A DNA stretch of 64,000 nucleotides from Carya illinoinensis (taxonomy: Eukaryota; Streptophyta; Magnoliopsida; Fagales; Juglandaceae). The translations under genes and the position numbers were made by a program. The DNA is taken from contig NC_056760.1 in NCBI RefSeq assembly GCF_018687715.1, positions 9,350,001 through 9,414,000 of the forward strand. The letters run 5' to 3'. The notes under the pieces were generated by a model that saw only the letters and a list, made by a program, of their open reading frames with translations, searched no databases and was not told the DNA's origin. Positions 51,783-62,457 of the stretch are shown here, piece by piece (positions within the stretch are counted from its first letter, which is position 1; the number at the start of each line of letters is the position of its first letter).

Positions 51783-54700
51783 ATGAATAATAAAGATGTA
51801 TATCTGGCTGACAGTGCTACAACTCACACAATTCTTAAGGATAAAAAATATTTTCAAAATCTAACATTGAGTAAAGCCTATGTTCATACCATTTCTGGTT
51901 CATCGAATCTAATTGAAGGCTCCGGAAGAGCTTATATTGTGTTGCCTAATGGCACCAAATTTTGTATTTATGATGCTCTATTTTTTTCACAATCCAAAAG
52001 AAATTTATTGAATTTTAAAGATATACGTCGTAATGGTTGTCATATTGAAACCATTAACGAAGACAAGAAAGAGCATCTTCTCATTACTAAAATAATTTCG
52101 AGTCAGAAGCTCGTATTAGAAAAACTGTCTGCCCTCTCATCTGGATTGTATTATACAAAAATGAGAACAATTGAATCACATGTTGTAATGCACCAGAAGT
52201 GCATTGATCCCAAAATATTTATGACTTGGCATGATCGCCTTGGACATCCGGGATCAATAATGATGAGACGAATAATTGATAATTCGTATGGGCATCCCCT
52301 AAAGAATCAGAAGATTATCTTACCCAATGAATATCCATGCTCTGCAGGTTCTCAAGGTAAATTGATTATCAAACCATCTATCTCAAAGGTTGTTTTTGAA
52401 TCTTCATCTTTTTTATAAAGGATTCATGGAGATATATGTGGGCCTATTCAACCATCAAGTGGACCGTTCAGATATTTTATGGTTTTAATTGATGCATCAA
52501 GTCGATGGTCACATGTTTGTCTACTTTCCACTAGAAATGCTGCATTTGCTAAACTTCTTGCACAAATAATTAAGCTACGAGCACAATTCCCTGACTATCC
52601 AATTAAAACTATTCGATTGGATAATGCAGGAGAATTTACATCTCAAGCTTTTGATAATTATTGCATGTCAATAGGAATAGATGTTGAACATCCAGTTGCC
52701 CACACACACACTCAAAATGGTTTAGCTGAATCATTGATTAAAAGGCTTCAGCTAATCGCTAGACCTTTACTCATGAAATCAAATCTTCCTATTTCTGCTT
52801 GGGGACATGCTATAATTCATGCAGCATCATTAATTCGAGTTAGACTATCAGCATATCACAAATATTCACCATTACAGCTTGCATTTGGTCAGCAACCAAA
52901 TATTTCTCATCTTCGTATTTTTGGATGTACTGTATATGTTCCAATTGCACCTCCACAACGTACAAAGATGGGCCCTCAACGTAGACTTGGGATATATGTT
53001 GGGTTTGATTCTCCATCTATTATCAGATACCTTGAGCCTCTTACAGGGGATATGTTTAAGGCACGTTTTGAGGATTGTCATTTTGACGAATCCATTTTTC
53101 TAATATTGGGTAATGAAAAGTCGGTGCCTGAAACATGACAGGAAATTACTTGGGAAAATAAAGCTCTTTCCCAATTTGATCCTCGTACAAAATAATGTAA
53201 TCTAGAGGTTCAAAAGATTATTCATTTGCAAAGTGTTGCAAACCAATTACCGGATGTATTTACTGACACTAAAGGTGTGGTAAAATCATATATTCCTGTT
53301 GTTAATGTTCTAACAAGGATTGCAGTCCCTGAAGGACAAGTTGCCAAAATAGCAATAGGCGAATCTAAGATACGCCTGGAGTGTGGACGGCCTATTGGTG
53401 CTAATGACAAAATTCCTCGGAAGAAGAAAATACAAAATGAATTTGGTACTCCTGAAGAGTTCATACCAACACAGGCCATAAGAGTAATTGATGCTCCTGA
53501 AAAGAGTAAATCTCCTGAGAAAGAACCTCCTGAAGAGGTATTTCATGAAATGTCTTCCCTTGAAGAGGGACAGGTACCTGAAAATAACGAGATCTCGATA
53601 CATTTCATGAGTACAGGAGAAATTTTGAATAGAAATAAAACTGTTGTCGACAATATATTTTCATATAAAATGGCTCTTGACATTACCAGAATTAATGAAG
53701 AAATTGAGCCAAGAACTGTCGAAAAATGTCGACGTAGAGATGACTGGCCAAAATGGAAATCAGCTATTGAAGCTGAATTAAACTCGCTAGCAAAGCGAGA
53801 GGTCTTTGGACCAATTATACAAACACCAAAGGGTGTAATGCCCGTTGGATATAAATGGGTATTTATACGTAAGCGTAATGAAAGAAATGAAATTGTGCAA
53901 TATAAAGCACGACTTGTTGCACAAGGTTTCCTGCAGAAACTGGGGATTGATTATGAGGAAACATACTCTCTTGTTATGGATGCAATCACATTCAGATATT
54001 TGATAAGTCTGGTAGTTATAAAAAGATTGAATATGCAATTGATGGATGTGGTCACTGCATATTTATATAGATCATTAGATCATGACATATATATGAAAAT
54101 CCCTGAAGGATATAAAATGCCTGAAGCTTCTAATCTGAGTACATCCAGAAGTATATATTCTATTAAACTTCAAAGATCTTTATATGGGTTAAAGCAATCC
54201 GGACGCATGTGGTATAAATTCCTTAGCGAATATCTATTGAAAGAAGGATTTAAGAATAATCCAATATGCCCATGTGTTTTTATTAAGAAATCAGACTCTG
54301 GATTTGTTATTATTGCGGTTTATGTTGATAATCTAAATCTTGTTGGAACTCCTGAAGAGATCAGAAGAACCGCTACATATTTAAAGAATGAATTTGAAAT
54401 GAAGGATCTTGGCAAAACGAAATTTTGTCTCGACCTGCAGCTCGAGCATTTGCCAAATGGAATTCTCATTCATCAGTCAAATTATACAGAGAAAGTCTTG
54501 AAACACTTTTACATGGACAAAACTCATCCCCTGAGTACTCCAATGGTTGTTCGATCACTTGATGTGCAGAAAGATCCATTTCGTCCTTGTGAAGACAATG
54601 AAGAAATTCTTGGTTCTGAAATACCTTATCTCATTGCAATTGGAGCCCTGATGTATCTTGCAAATTGCACTCGGCCTGATATTGCATTTTCAGTTAATTT

Positions 54701-55343
54701 ACTTTCAAGATATAGTTCCGCATCAACTCGAAGACATTGGAATGGCATTAAACATATCCTTCGATACCTTCGAGGTACGGTTGATATGAGATTATTTTAT
54801 CAACATGGTTCAAGTCCACAATTAGTTGGATATGCAGATGCAGGTTATCTTTCAGATCCACATAGAGGTAGATCTCAAACTGGATATGTATTTACTTATG
54901 GAAATTCTGCCATATCATGGAGATCTATCAAACAAACACTATCTGCTACATCTTCAAATCACTCAGAGATCATTGCAATTCATGAAGCAAGTCGAGAATG
55001 TATTTGGGTAAGATCAATGATCCAACATATTCAAGAAAAGTGTGGCCTTCCATTGATTAATGATAGTCCAACAACTTTATACGAAGATAATGCTGCTTGT
55101 ATTACTCAAATTAGAGGAGGATATATGAAAGGTGATAGAACCAAACATATTTCACCTAAATTCTTTTATACTCATGAACTTCAAGAGAAAGGTGAAATTA
55201 AAATCAAGCAGATACGATCAAGTGATAATCTGGCAGATTTATTCACAAAAGCATTACCAATTGCAAAATTTAAGAAGATTGTGCAGAACATTGGAATGTG
55301 GAGACTTGAAGACCTTTTATCATGCACTTTTCAGGGGGAGTAA
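51783..55343 (+). pseudogene. Copia-2 pol (protease, integrase, RT, RNase H), three in-frame stops
   Basis: One frame runs the whole way, broken only by TAA 52416, TGA 53136 and TAA 53193. Domains in order: protease edge with ADSATTHTIL (51810); GAG-pre-integrase with HDRLGHPGS (52226); integrase core (RLDNAGEF, 52615; GLAESLIKR, 52725); RT (GYKWVFIRKRN, 53850; SLYGLKQSGRMWY, 54178; YVDN at 54318); RNase H (YADAGYLSDPH, 54830; DNLADLFTKALP, 55222). The second catalytic Asp of the RT motif is Asn, which alone would abolish activity. There is no frameshift, so decay is by point mutation. Confidence 0.92.
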
Positions 55344-55566
55344 TGTCTTGAAGACTTATACTGATTGTACTCTTTTTCCTTCGCTAAGGTTTTATCCCAC
55401 TGGGTTTTCCTTTGCAAGGTTTTAATGAGGCAATCTTAAAGCATTTTACGGTACACATGAATATTGTACTCTTTTTCCTTCGCCATTGATTTTTTTCCCA
55501 CAGGGTTTTTCCTTGGCAAGGTTTTAACGAGGCATATTCATTATATATGGTCATCTAAAGGGGGAG

Positions 55567-55944
55567 TGTTGTAAAATAACATTATTGCAAAATAAATTGT
55601 ATGACCACCTTGAGCTAGCCGTCAAATGCATAGTGCATAGTGCTAGCATAGTACTAGCATAGTGAGTTAGCCGACATATGCATAGTGCATAGTGCTAGCA
55701 TAGTACTAGCATAGTGAGTTGGCCGACATATGCATAGTGCATAGTGCTAGCATAGTACTAGCATAGTGAATTGGCCGACATATGCATAGTGCATAGTGCT
55801 AGCATAGTGCAGCATAGTAAGCTAGCATAGTTCCCTTTGTACGCCTATATATATCGTTGAATTCTTTAAGAAATTCATAAGTTTCATAACTTCTCTGAAC
55901 TCTATCTCTCTCTCTCTCTCTCTCATTTTGATAGTTTTATAATA
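55567..55944 (+). repeat. Copia-2 3' LTR (378 bp)
   Basis: TGTTGTAAAATAAC...TTTTATAATA followed by TSD TTATT. It is shorter than the 5' LTR mainly because its (CT)n tract (55904-55924) is about 24 bp shorter. Confidence 0.93.
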
Positions 55945-56179
55945 TTATTAAAATTATTATATAAAATAAAATAAAATAATAGGATGCATCCACCGACACT
56001 TTATTACTCAGTATGGAGAGAAGGGCCGTAAATATAGAATTCAGGCCGCCCAGCTTCACAATCACAACTCAGATTAGGCCCAATACAATTTTATATATTA
56101 TTCCATATGTGATGATAATACCCTTAGATATATGTGATAATAACTGGAGTGTCCCTTTATAGCCAACCCGGGATCTATT

Positions 56180-56277
56180 TTAGACAGCTTCAGAAGCAGG
56201 CATCCGAGGTAAGCTTCACTCCCACTGCTCAAAGTGAAACCTTTTCCTACTCTTCTGAAGCCTAATGTCGCAATCAT

Positions 56278-56323
<46 letters not shown>

Positions 56324-56456
56324 GGCACAGGTTGTTCAAAAACTATACAACTTGGGCTCCTCCTCCTCTCCAATATCTCACCGCATTTACAACAAGCACA
56401 AGGCGAATAGTCAAGGCCTATATACGTTATCTCTATGTGGAAAAAGTATACGTTAG
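56180..56456 (+). pseudogene. 5' fragment of an unidentified gene (Ser-rich N-terminus)
   Basis: A leader-like stretch with CCCTTTATAGCC (56153-56164) precedes a (CT)n tract and ACCATGGCACAG (ATG 56322). The frame reads MAQVVQKLYNLGSSSSPISH and continues to 56456; an in-frame upstream ATG at 56265 would translate the CT tract as Ser/Leu. The Ser-rich, acid-poor N-terminus resembles an organellar transit peptide. Homology-like coding stops where gypsy sequence begins (about 56433). I do not recognise the gene; the rest is not in the window. Confidence 0.4.
56281..56318 (+). repeat. (CT)n microsatellite
   Basis: A CT run of about 38 bp just before the ATG at 56322. Confidence 0.9.
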
Positions 56457-57000
56457 CTCCATCATGGTGTGCACCCTTACACCCCTACCAACACAGTAGG
56501 ATGACCTGTCTACATAGACCTGCCAAGACTTTCCCAAGGGTGCGATCAAAACTTCCTCCAAGAAGCTAGTGATTTCCATGACGAAGTCTGCCAATACTTG
56601 TCCTTTGATTGCGACATGAGGGCAGTATTCAATATCAAACTCGCTGAGTTCAATTGCCCACTTAGCAAGCCGGCCTAAGGTGTCTGGCTTCTGCAAAATT
56701 TTCTTGAGGAGGAGCTTGGTGAGTACCTTTAAGGGGTGGGCTTGGACTGAGGGGCCATAGCCTTCTTGCCGCGACAACCAGTGCGAACACCAACATTTCC
56801 ATCTGTGGATACCTTGCTTCGGCTCCCTAGAAGGCCCAGCTCATATAGTAGATGGGTCTTTGCCCTTCCTCCCCGTCCTGGACCAGTACTATCGATACTA
56901 GTCTATGAACTCAGGAGCGAGGGATGGGCCAGGTACTTCTTGAGTTAGGAGAAGGCTTCTTCTTAGGTCGCATACCAGTCCTAGGCCTTCCTTAAGACTT
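56433..57000 (-). pseudogene. Gypsy RT end and RNase H start
   Basis: Minus-strand LKKYLAHPS-like and HRWKC/RYPQMEM-like RT-end residues (about 56980-56780, mixed frames) lead into an open 114-codon frame with QAHPLKVLTK, ILQKPDTLGRLAKWAIELSE and GQVLADFVMEI, the hallmark gypsy RT/RNase H junction. It stops at the host gene fragment. Confidence 0.8.
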
Positions 57001-57153
57001 TGAAGCACAGGTGGCATTGGTTAGTTGATCAAGTGGTTGCCACCCTGCCCGCCAGCCTCTAGACCTTGTGGTGGTTACAAGGGGAGAGCATCCCTCTAGA
57101 CTTCTCCATCCCACTCGATCAGGTTCGGAGGTGATGGTGGTTTGGTGGCCTCT

Positions 57154-57492
57154 TCAACATTCGCAACTACCTTGACCTCGTGCCGCAATTCCCGAGCGTC
57201 GCACTCCCAGGCTAGAATCTGCTCGCCATAGACTTCCCCCCACACTCGAGTCGATGGGAAACTTCATTTTAAGGTGGTAGGTAGAGGTCACAGCCCTCAG
57301 ACTGTTTAGGATCAGGCACCCGAGTATCGCATTGTATGAGGAAGGAGCTTTGACCACCAAGAAATCAGCCATGGTGGCCGCAGTCTTGGGCGCCCTCCTC
57401 GCTAGAATGGACAAGGTGATGACTCCCATTGGTTGCACATTGTCTCCCATGAAGACCTTGAGCGGCATGAGAGCCGGGTGTAACTGATTCAA
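57154..57492 (-). pseudogene. Gypsy aspartic protease region
   Basis: GDNVQPMGVITLSILA, ADFLVVKAPSSYNAILGC and STYHLKMKFPI match the protease/pre-RT segment of plant gypsy elements (YNAILGRP type, here GCL). The catalytic DSG part lies upstream in another frame. Confidence 0.75.
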
Positions 57493-58151
57493 GTCTGATC
57501 CCTAGTTGGACAAAGGCTTCCTAGAACAAGATGTTTGCCAAACTTCTGTTGTAGATTAGGATCCTTTGGGTAATGAAGTTCGCCACCTACATCGTTACCA
57601 CCAATGCATCTTCATATGGGTGGAGAATTCCTTCTTCCACTGAAAGTTATCGCACCCCTCCAGCTAGGTGTCTGGTCCAAATAGATGCTCTTCCTGTGTT
57701 GAACACTTCTTCATAATGCGCCCTTCGCACATGTGCTCTCCTAGCTAACGAAGTAGTCTCTCCTTTGGTGTATCCTCCCGTAATCGTGCGGATCTCACCT
57801 ACTGGGGGTCTCGACAAATGGGGCTCATCCTCCAGTCTTCTCCCCTCATCTTGTACCCTCTCAGGCTTATTTCTCGCCTAGGACCTTGATGCCCTTTCTC
57901 ATGCCGCTCTTGCTGGTCCTTTGACAGATGCCCCTGGCCGCGCAATTCCTCATCTTGTCTTCTTTTCAATGTGTAGTAGTCAGCAGTGTTGTGCCAATCG
58001 GTCATCTGGTACTCACGATATTGGCGACTGGTGGTGCCTTGACCTACTTCCTTCTGTGGGCCTGGCCCTCTTTCCCCTTCAACAGCTAGATTGGAGTGAG
58101 CCCAAGGCCTGACGCACGGCCAGGTCAAGGCTTCTCTTTTCTTCTTTGTCT

Positions 58152-59137
58152 TCAGCGTTCCTTTCTTTTCTTCCTCACGCCTGTGGCTTCCTTTCTTTTT
58201 TCGGCCACTTTCATATATGCCTGCTCTATTTCTGTCCACTGCGGGGTGGTCAGGGCCTCAAGAGTGTCTTCCGCGTTAATCAACCCGTTTGCTCGATCCA
58301 TGAACTCCCTCAAGGTGGTGGGGGTTCGGCATGCTATCTCTGCCATGAATGGATTCCTTGGCCAGACCCCTCGCAACAGGGCTATTAGTGTGATCTTCTC
58401 ATCTTGACTGTCCGTGTACATGCGTTTCCTGTTGAAGCATGCCAGGTACAACTTCAGGCTTTTGCCGTCATTCTACTTCACTATCAGGAGGTACGCAGTC
58501 GGCCGCCTACTCTTCTAACTTGCCATGAACTATGTCATGAAAAGCCACGCTAGGTCGTCGAAACTCCCCATTGTCCTGAGCGACAGCGCCCCAAATTAGG
58601 TTCAAGCAGCTCCCTTCAGGGCCAAGGGGAAAGCTCGGTAAGCAACCTCCCTGGGGAAGCCATGTAAGGTCATGTGGGCCTTAAATGTGTCCAGGTGTTC
58701 CAAGGGATCTTTAAAACATTGTACACCTCCATCTGAGGCACTTTAAATTTTGGTGGGAAGGGCATTGCCATGACTCCGGCACTGTAGCTGGGTGCTGACG
58801 AGCAGTTGGTCCACCGTGGATGGCGCGCCTACTTGCTTGGCTATCTCTACGACTTATCTCCCTACTCTCGGAGCTCATTGTGCATCCTTCATCGCTCCTC
58901 GTCCACTGCGGCGCTAGTAGGGTCATGTCGCGAGTCAACGTGCTCATTGCTGCTAGGCTCGCCTCTTCCAACCAATTTTTCGTTGGTTCTCCATAGCGCC
59001 GCATTCTCTTGGTGTAGCCCTCCCATCTTTTCTGAGAGCCTCTTTATCGTCTCCTCCATCTCCTCAAATCTTTCCTTGATCGCTTCATTCCGATTCTCCT
59101 CCTGCCATGTATTTTGGGACCACGTTGCTGTTGGCAT
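58152..59137 (-). pseudogene. Gypsy gag region
   Basis: The N-terminal part (59137-58889) is a charged coiled coil (AIKERFEEMEETIKRLSEKM). The retrotransposon gag core appears at 58451-58152 (DEKITLIALLRGVWPRNPFM, TTLREFMDRANGLINAEDT). Frames are broken between them. Confidence 0.7.
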
Positions 59138-59379
59138 ACGAAGTACAAACTTCTATAGAAAAGAAAATCTCACAGATGATGTCACTGTTGATGTCATGTT
59201 TCACGGCCTAAGCAGTTTCGAGGTGGCCCAAGCTATCACCTACAAGAGGAAGAGAAATGTGGGCTCCTGAGGAGTCCGTGAATCCTTCTATGTCTAAGTC
59301 AGTTGGGAACTCTCTTGATGAAGCAAGTAAATATGGGAGAAATAAAAGATCAGACCTCTCTCCATGGACAAGATCGGGG

Positions 59380-59387
59380 TATTTATA
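59380..59387 (-). promoter_or_regulatory. TATA box in the gypsy LTR
   Basis: TATAAATA on the minus strand, about 490 bp inside the TGTTACGGG terminus, as expected at a U3/R border. Confidence 0.5.
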
Positions 59388-59871
59388 CCCGGCTTGGGCT
59401 CAGCTAGTGAGGGTGTCAAGTCGTACCATGGGTCAGACCTGCTGCACTCTTGCTGCCGCGACGAAGTGTTAGGCCGAGATCGTGTCGTCCCCTGAGTGCA
59501 CTGTTGCGCCTTTGTGCCCCTGCCCTGTCAGGCATTAAATGTCGCATGTCTATGGCCTGGTGTGCCCGCAACTGAGCATGCCCCACTGCTTGGGCCCTGC
59601 GGTAGTTACCTATCAGTGTACTCCCATGGCAAGATTCGATTCCTTCCCAAGCTCTTCAGGGAACTCCTTGCGTGCCACGAGCTTCTCAACCACCCTAGGC
59701 TCCTTTAGAAGGGCAGGTGTGCTTCAGTGGCCCTAGTCCTTTCCCACTTTGGGGCACCCACCTTCCATCTGTGGGTCTTGATCTCGGGCCGTGGGTCCCT
59801 TAGCGTCCTTGGCTCTGGAGTTCTTGGATCCTGGGTTCGGGCCACTGGGCTCGGGCTTTTTTCCCGTAACA

Positions 59872-60145
59872 TATCTCATTTTATTTAATTATTATAACTT
59901 TTTAAAATTTTCATATAAAATATAATAGACAATTCAATTTTTTTAAATTTTAAAATAAAAATTTAAAAAAAGATATTCTAATAATATTTCATTCAATTTT
60001 TAACTTTAATCTCAACTCAATTTATCTCATCTGCAAAAACAAACTAAGCTAATTGTTTGAGAGTTTCAAATCACCTAACGGAGCTTACTTGTTTGACAAT
60101 TCTACTTGAAGATACATATACTTCATCGAAAGATTCGAAGAAAAC
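59872..60145. other. AT-rich MITE-like copy, then start of CRK upstream module
   Basis: 59872-60045 belongs to the AT-rich family (TATAACTTTTTAAAATTTTCA; CTCAACTCAATTTATCTC). 60056-60145 matches 20466-20535 (TACTTGTTTGACAATTC), followed by TSD AAGAAAAC at 60138-60145. Confidence 0.65.
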
Positions 60146-60824
60146 TAGCATTGCAAACCAATGTTAAATAAATGGGCGTGAACTAATGTTATATGTCATA
60201 TTTGTTTTATAGTCAAGTGTATGAAACTAGAATTTGTCGGTATGTAAGTTCTTTTGTGTTAAATATATTAATGGATGAAGCAGTTCTTAAGTTTTTTATA
60301 TAGATGTGGAAGACACGTTATCTACACTATTTACGAGATTTAAATTTGAGTGATTTTACTTGCAACCAAGTTAACCATTTGGATGGCGTGTCTATGGTAC
60401 ATCTCAAACTTTGACAATTTCCAAACTTTTTTGTGCAGTCTTTTTTGTAGACTAAAATTTATCAAGATTTTTATATTAGTGTGGAGAATATACTATCCAT
60501 GCCGTCACACCTTTTACACTATTTACATAGGATATTTAATTTGTTATTTTTTTAAAATTAAATTATATCATATTAGTGGCGTGAAAGACTTCTATACTTA
60601 TTAGAAAATAACATTTTAAAAAAAGCTTACAAATCAAATTATACTATATTAATAATAAAAAAGTATATCATCCGTATATAAATAAAACTTTTTTTAATAA
60701 TATTTTTTAATATTGAAATAGATAGACCCATCCAAATCCAAGTGAAACCAACCAATAGGAAAGATTTTGAGAGGAAGGTCAACCAAACCGGCCGTTGGGT
60801 AGGAGGAATACCAGTGATGCATCG

Positions 60825-60876
<52 letters not shown>

Positions 60877-61262
60877 AGATGGGAGAGGGAAGAAGATGGG
60901 CTCAAATCGAAATTCACCTATGTTTTTTTAATATGTTACGTATAAAATAAACCTTTTGATTTAATGTTTAGCTTATATTCTTTTATATACATTAGGTCTG
61001 AAATGACGTCGTTTCATTTAAATTTAAGTAAAACAATATCGTTTTATTTAAGATATATAAAAAATATATATATTTATTTAATTGGCCAATTCAATGGTTT
61101 GAACCAAGTTCAAAAAACCGGTACTAAATCTGTCGATATCAATTTTAAGAAATTTTTATTGCTGTCTAACTGGTTCTCTATCAATTTCGACCAATTTTGT
61201 GCTCCGACAACCTATTCATGTCAATGCCGGCCAATTTCGCCGGTTGATGTTGTACAGCCATA
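60146..61262. mobile_element. hAT-derived non-autonomous element (1117 bp)
   Basis: The 8-bp TSD AAGAAAAC (60138-60145 and 61263-61270) flanks it; paralogous modules at 20530, 38735 and 41230 lack the insert. The right end, read inward, is TATGGCTGTACAACATC, akin to TAGGGGTGTACA of the full hAT. The right third shares the AAATGACGTCGTTTC/TCGTTTTAT motif region and CCGGCCAATT repeats with 18800-19100. The left half is unrelated AT-rich DNA. It contains a (GA)n run at 60829-60872. Confidence 0.82.
60829..60872. repeat. (GA)n microsatellite
   Basis: About 22 GA units inside the hAT-derived element. Confidence 0.9.
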
Positions 61263-61270
61263 AAGAAAAC

Positions 61271-62208
61271 GATGATTCATTCATTAAGAATGAATGAAAT
61301 GGCAATATTTCTTTGTTCATTTTTGCCGAGATGGAATGTTGCACCTTGTGAACGACCTGGATCACATGTATATTTTATTTCCCAAAACCAGCCCAACGAA
61401 GCATGAAGGAATTAACAACATTAGTACTAAGCCCAGAGGTATTATTTCTAAATTATCATAATCAGTACTTATCTGGGAATTAAGAGGATAAATCTAGTAC
61501 GCAAATTATTCTTTTTTTTACTTAATAATTAGAATTTTCTTATTGGTCATCACTCGGTCAATTTCAATGGATTAAATTTCAAAGTTATCAGTTAACACTA
61601 CCTAACCACTAGTTCCCTTCTGACATATTTTTCTTAGATCATACGTATCAAAATGCAAGAGGATTATATTTTAATTATTCATTAAACTAATAATGAAGTA
61701 GCTGTCATGACTGATGCCGATAGTGATAAATAAAACAATGCTATTCAATGAACATGATTAGTTGACTTCTTTCTTGTTTTACATGATGACCAAATCTTCT
61801 TCTTTTTTCTATTTGTGAAATTCTTTTTTATTGATTTTCGTACTGATTTGCGCTCCCTGGTTATGATTTTGGAAAACGATATGCATCCTATAAAAGCTGC
61901 TTATTCTTATTTTATTTTATTTAATTTTTTCAAAAAAAAAAATTTAAAATACAAAATAAAAAAATAATTTTTATACTTTTCCATAGAAATTATCATATCA
62001 CTGTAGTCCTAGTAGGAGCCTGATTTTTATACAGAGTGATGTTTTACAGCACTTTGTTTCTGACGGATCAGATTTTATTTTCACCTAACTTCTACTATTT
62101 TCCCATTTCCTTAGATTCTCATTTCTTTATTTTTGAAGCTCTCCATGTCTCTCTCTCTCGAATTGCACATGGTGGGAGTGGAAAATGGAGGAAAGCAACC
62201 GGCGGGAT
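61271..62208. repeat. CRK upstream-region duplicate (right-hand unit), non-coding
   Basis: Matches 20545-21480, 38745-39810 and 41245-41640 (GAATGAATGAAATGGCAAT, CAAAATGCAAGAGGATTATA and other landmarks). No gene is seen. Confidence 0.75.
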
Positions 62209-62217
62209 AGTGCAAAA

Positions 62218-62373
62218 GAGTTTTGTTGCATATAAATACAGTTGTATATTAATCTATGTATCAATATTGATTTATTCATATTTAAAATTTAAATTAATAC
62301 TGTTTTTAATAAAATCTACTTTTTAACCAATCATATCATATTTGTGAATTATGCTTGTAACTATATTTTTTCT
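62218..62373. mobile_element. MULE-type MITE, copy 3
   Basis: The 9-bp TSD is AGTGCAAAA / AGTGCAGAA (62209-62217 and 62374-62382, one mismatch). The paralogous site near 42755 (AGTGCAAAATTAACTG) is empty. It starts GAGTTTTGTTGC and ends CTATATTTTTTCT. 156 bp, no ORF. Confidence 0.87.
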
Positions 62374-62457
62374 AGTGCAGAATTAACTGATTGAGAGAAC
62401 TTATCTTCAGACCGGTTTTGCCACATCAGTAGGTGTGCGGCTCGAGACTGGAGTAGG

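Larger units (their letters stand above)
50072..55944 (+). mobile_element. Copia-2: nearly full-length Ty1/copia LTR retrotransposon (5873 bp)
   Basis: LTRs are 50072-50473 (402 bp) and 55567-55944 (378 bp), with TSD TTATT at 50067-50071 and 55945-55949. The probable PBS GTTATCAGCACGA is at 50475-50487; the purine tract AAAGGGGGAG is at 55557-55566. The gag ORF and the whole pol frame are recognisable. LTRs differ mainly in a CT microsatellite plus about ten substitutions, so insertion is fairly recent. The proteins are nonetheless inactivated: three in-frame pol stops, YVDN in place of YVDD, and a zinc-knuckle His changed to Asn. Confidence 0.95.
56433..59871 (-). mobile_element. Ty3/gypsy relic, minus strand, truncated in pol
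   Basis: On the minus strand the element starts TGTTACGGG at 59871. An LTR-like region has a TATA box TATAAATA at 59387-59380. Gag follows (about 59137-58152), then protease (57492-57154), then directly the end of RT and RNase H (about 57000-56433). Most of RT, plus integrase and the 3' LTR, are absent. It is more GC-rich than its surroundings. Stops and frameshifts occur throughout. Confidence 0.82.

Noticed and set aside
57921..58407. Several plus-strand ORFs across 57.9-59.7 kb
   Set aside because: They are shadows of the minus-strand gypsy gag region in GC-richer DNA.
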